A stretch of 7,164 nt of DNA from an uncultured Gemmatimonadota bacterium (GTDB lineage Bacteria; Gemmatimonadota; Gemmatimonadetes; Gemmatimonadales; Gemmatimonadaceae), in NCBI GenBank assembly GCA_946479015.1, contig CAMLEQ010000198.1:1-7164 (forward strand). The letters are read 5' to 3'. The notes beneath the pieces were generated by a model. It searched no databases. It had not been told where the DNA came from and saw nothing but the letters and a program-made list of their open reading frames with translations. Shown here piece by piece: positions 5,560-7,164 of the stretch (its first letter is position 1; every line of letters starts with the position of its first letter). The position numbers and the translations under genes are program-made.

Positions 5560-6848
5560 TCGTGCTCGGCGTCAGCCATCACACCGCGCCGATCGAGGTG
5601 CGCGAGCGCATCGCCGTGCCCCCGCACGAGGTGCGCGAGACGGTGCTGGCGCTGCGCGAGGCCAGCGCCGCGCGCGAGGTGGTGCTGCTCTCCACGTGCA
5701 ACCGCACCGAGGTGTATCTGGTGGAGGGGGAGGGGGAGGCCGTTCCCGCCGTCTGGTCCCGGCTCTCGGCGCGCCTCGGCCGCGATGTCTCCGCACACGG
5801 CTACGTGCGGCGCGACCGCGAGGCGGTGGCGCACCTGTTCCGCGTGGCGTCGGGGATGGACTCGATGATCCTCGGCGAGGCGCAGATCCACGGGCAGGTA
5901 CGCGATGCGTGGGAGCTGAGCCGCGCCGCGTCGCGCGCGGTGCTGAACCGGCTCTTCCAGACCGCGCTCGCCGTGGCGTCGCGCGTGCGCACGGAGACGG
6001 CGATCGCGCGCGGCGCGGCGTCGGTGTCCTCCGCCGCGGTGCAGCTCGCGAAGAAGATCTTCGGATCGCTCCAGGGGCGGCGCGCGATGGTGCTCGGCGC
6101 CGGGGACATGGCCGACCTCGCGCTCGAGTGCCTGGTGAGCGAGGGGGTGCGCACCGCGATCGTCGCCAACCGCACCTTCGAGCGCGCGCAGGAGCTCGCG
6201 GCGCGCCACGGCGCGGTCGCGTTGCATTATGATCAGTGCTGGGAGCGGCTGCACGAGGTGGATGTGCTCCTCTGCTCCACCGCCGCCCCCCACGCCATCG
6301 TGGAGCGCGCGCACGTCGAGCGCACGCTCAGGGTGCGCGGCGACCGTCCGCTGTGCATCTTGGACATCGCGCTGCCGCGCGACGTCGATGCGGCCGTGGG
6401 GTCGCTCGACAACGTGTTCCTCTACGACCTGGACGACCTGCAGGCCGTGGTGGCGGCGAACCTCGAGCGGCGGCGCGAGGAGCTGCCGAGCGCCGAACAG
6501 GTGATCGCCGCCGAGGTGGACGGGTACTGGAACTGGCTCGCCGGCCTCGCCGCGGTTCCGGTGCTCAAGACGTTCCGCTCGCAGATGGACCGTGTGCGCG
6601 AGGATGAGCTGGCGCGCGCGTTGCGGAAGCTCGGCCACCTTGCGCCGGACGACCGCCAGGCCGTCGAACATTTTTCCCGAGCCCTGATGAACAAGTTCCT
6701 TCACGAACCCAGCGTGCGGCTGCGCGCCGCCTCCGCCAACGGCCACGGTCTCGCGATCGTGGATGCGCTTCGCTACCTGTTCGCGCTCGAGGCGGATGGG
6801 ACCACCGACGATGCCGCCGGGCCGGCGGCCACCGACGAGGAGCGCTGA
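5550..6848 (+). CDS. hemA: HemA, glutamyl-tRNA reductase
   Basis: HemA reduces glutamyl-tRNA(Glu) to glutamate-1-semialdehyde with NADPH, the first committed step of the C5 route to 5-aminolevulinate and all tetrapyrroles. It acts in the cytoplasm as a V-shaped dimer. The product has 432 residues. GVSHHTAPIEVRE opens the catalytic domain (from residue 7). STCNRTEVY carries the nucleophile C50, the same number as in E. coli. GMDSMILGEAQIHGQV at 102-117 is the family signature, with Ala where Pro is usual. The NADPH site MVLGAGDM is at 180-187, and the last 130 residues form the helical dimerisation domain, including ALMNKFLHEPS. GTG 5550 is chosen because AGGAGG (5537-5542) lies seven bases upstream; GTG 5556 would give a GTGA overlap but has poorer spacing. 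hemL, hemB and hemC are not in the window. Confidence 0.97.
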   Translation: MAVIVLGVSHHTAPIEVRERIAVPPHEVRETVLALREASAAREVVLLSTCNRTEVYLVEGEGEAVPAVWSRLSARLGRDVSAHGYVRRDREAVAHLFRVASGMDSMILGEAQIHGQVRDAWELSRAASRAVLNRLFQTALAVASRVRTETAIARGAASVSSAAVQLAKKIFGSLQGRRAMVLGAGDMADLALECLVSEGVRTAIVANRTFERAQELAARHGAVALHYDQCWERLHEVDVLLCSTAAPHAIVERAHVERTLRVRGDRPLCILDIALPRDVDAAVGSLDNVFLYDLDDLQAVVAANLERRREELPSAEQVIAAEVDGYWNWLAGLAAVPVLKTFRSQMDRVREDELARALRKLGHLAPDDRQAVEHFSRALMNKFLHEPSVRLRAASANGHGLAIVDALRYLFALEADGTTDDAAGPAATDEER

Positions 6849-6851
6849 GTC

Positions 6852-7164
6852 ATGGGGCGACGCGTACTCATCACGGGCGGTGCGGGGTTCATCGGCTCGC
6901 ACGTCGCCGACGCCTTCCTCGCCGACGGCTGGGAGGTGTCGGTGCTCGACAACCTGTCCACCGGCAAGCGCGCGCAGGTGCCGGATGGCGCCGCGTTCCA
7001 TCATCTCGACATCGGCGACGCGGAGGCGGCGCGCCTGGTGCGCGAGGAGCGCTTCGATGCGCTCTGCCACCTGGCGGCGCAGATCGACGTGCGGAAGAGC
7101 GTCGCCGATCCGGCGCGCGACGCGATGCTGAACGTCGTGGGATCGCTCAACCTGCTCGAGGCGG
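6852..7164 (+). CDS. NAD-dependent sugar epimerase/dehydratase (5' part, GalE-like)
   Basis: The first 104 residues of an extended short-chain dehydrogenase/reductase are visible; the gene runs off the window. The NAD-binding motif GGAGFIGSH is at 9-17. LDNLSTG follows at 32-38, where D33 should bind the adenine ribose. DIGD (53-56), the HLAAQIDVRKSV block (73-84) and NVVGSLNLLEA (94-104) come next. This pattern fits UDP-glucose 4-epimerases and related UDP-sugar epimerases or dehydratases, which supply activated sugars for surface polysaccharides. The catalytic YxxxK lies beyond the edge, so substrate cannot be fixed. ATG 6852 has GAGGAG (6837-6842) nine bases upstream, inside the end of hemA, and begins three bases after the hemA stop. 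It is therefore probably co-transcribed with hemA, although no functional link to heme synthesis is evident. Confidence 0.88.
   Translation, partial: MGRRVLITGGAGFIGSHVADAFLADGWEVSVLDNLSTGKRAQVPDGAAFHHLDIGDAEAARLVREERFDALCHLAAQIDVRKSVADPARDAMLNVVGSLNLLEA

Noticed and set aside
5529..7070. Long open frame on the minus strand (513 codons)
   Set aside because: It is antisense to hemA and the epimerase, has Arg/His-rich composition and no recognisable domain; the plus-strand genes explain the region.
1..7164. CRISPR, tRNA, rRNA, insertion sequence, toxin-antitoxin or phage-like genes
   Set aside because: No regularly spaced repeats, cloverleaf, terminal inverted repeats or relevant protein motifs were seen; the window is almost fully covered by housekeeping genes.

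Overview
The window is a very GC-rich stretch of bacterial chromosome with every recognisable gene on the plus strand. It holds nine protein genes, the first and last cut by the window edges. GTG starts are common, stops are TGA or TAG, and several genes overlap by a few bases. These traits, together with the set of genes, suggest a high-GC Gram-negative-type bacterium. Gemmatimonadota is my best guess, from general familiarity with such LysM proteins and this kind of gene set; it is an inference and I could not test it.

Layout. (1) Positions 1-2110 form one tight transcription unit: the 3' end of uvrB (nucleotide excision repair), then tsaE and tsaB (tRNA t6A37 modification), then rimI (acetylation of ribosomal protein S18). 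The junctions are TAGTG, GTGA and a 7-base gap. (2) Positions 2111-2764 are a separate ssb unit, with a good -10 box, a perfect dyad at the predicted transcript start, a strong ribosome binding site, and a strong GC hairpin just after the stop that looks like a terminator. (3) Positions 2765-4013 hold a second GC-rich hairpin and an exported protein with one LysM domain; its C-terminal part appears to be two copies of the same beta-rich unit. (4) Positions 4014-6848 hold a tetrapyrrole cluster: a polytopic HemX/CcsA-family membrane protein, a stand-alone precorrin-2 dehydrogenase (SirC/Met8 type) and glutamyl-tRNA reductase (HemA), joined by overlapping start and stop codons. (5) From 6852 to the edge is the N-terminal third of an NAD-dependent sugar epimerase/dehydratase, three bases after hemA and probably co-transcribed with it.

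Functionally these are housekeeping genes for repair, translation fidelity, replication and repair, cell envelope, and heme/siroheme synthesis. HemA commits glutamyl-tRNA to tetrapyrroles, SirC acts on the siroheme branch, and the HemX-like protein probably affects HemA levels or heme handling in the membrane.

I found no mobile element, CRISPR array, tRNA, rRNA, toxin-antitoxin pair or defence system, and nothing I would call a new biological system. The items most worth a second look are the duplicated domain of the LysM protein, the tryptophan-poor HemX-like protein, the dyad at the ssb transcript start, and the G-rich repeat at the end of uvrB.
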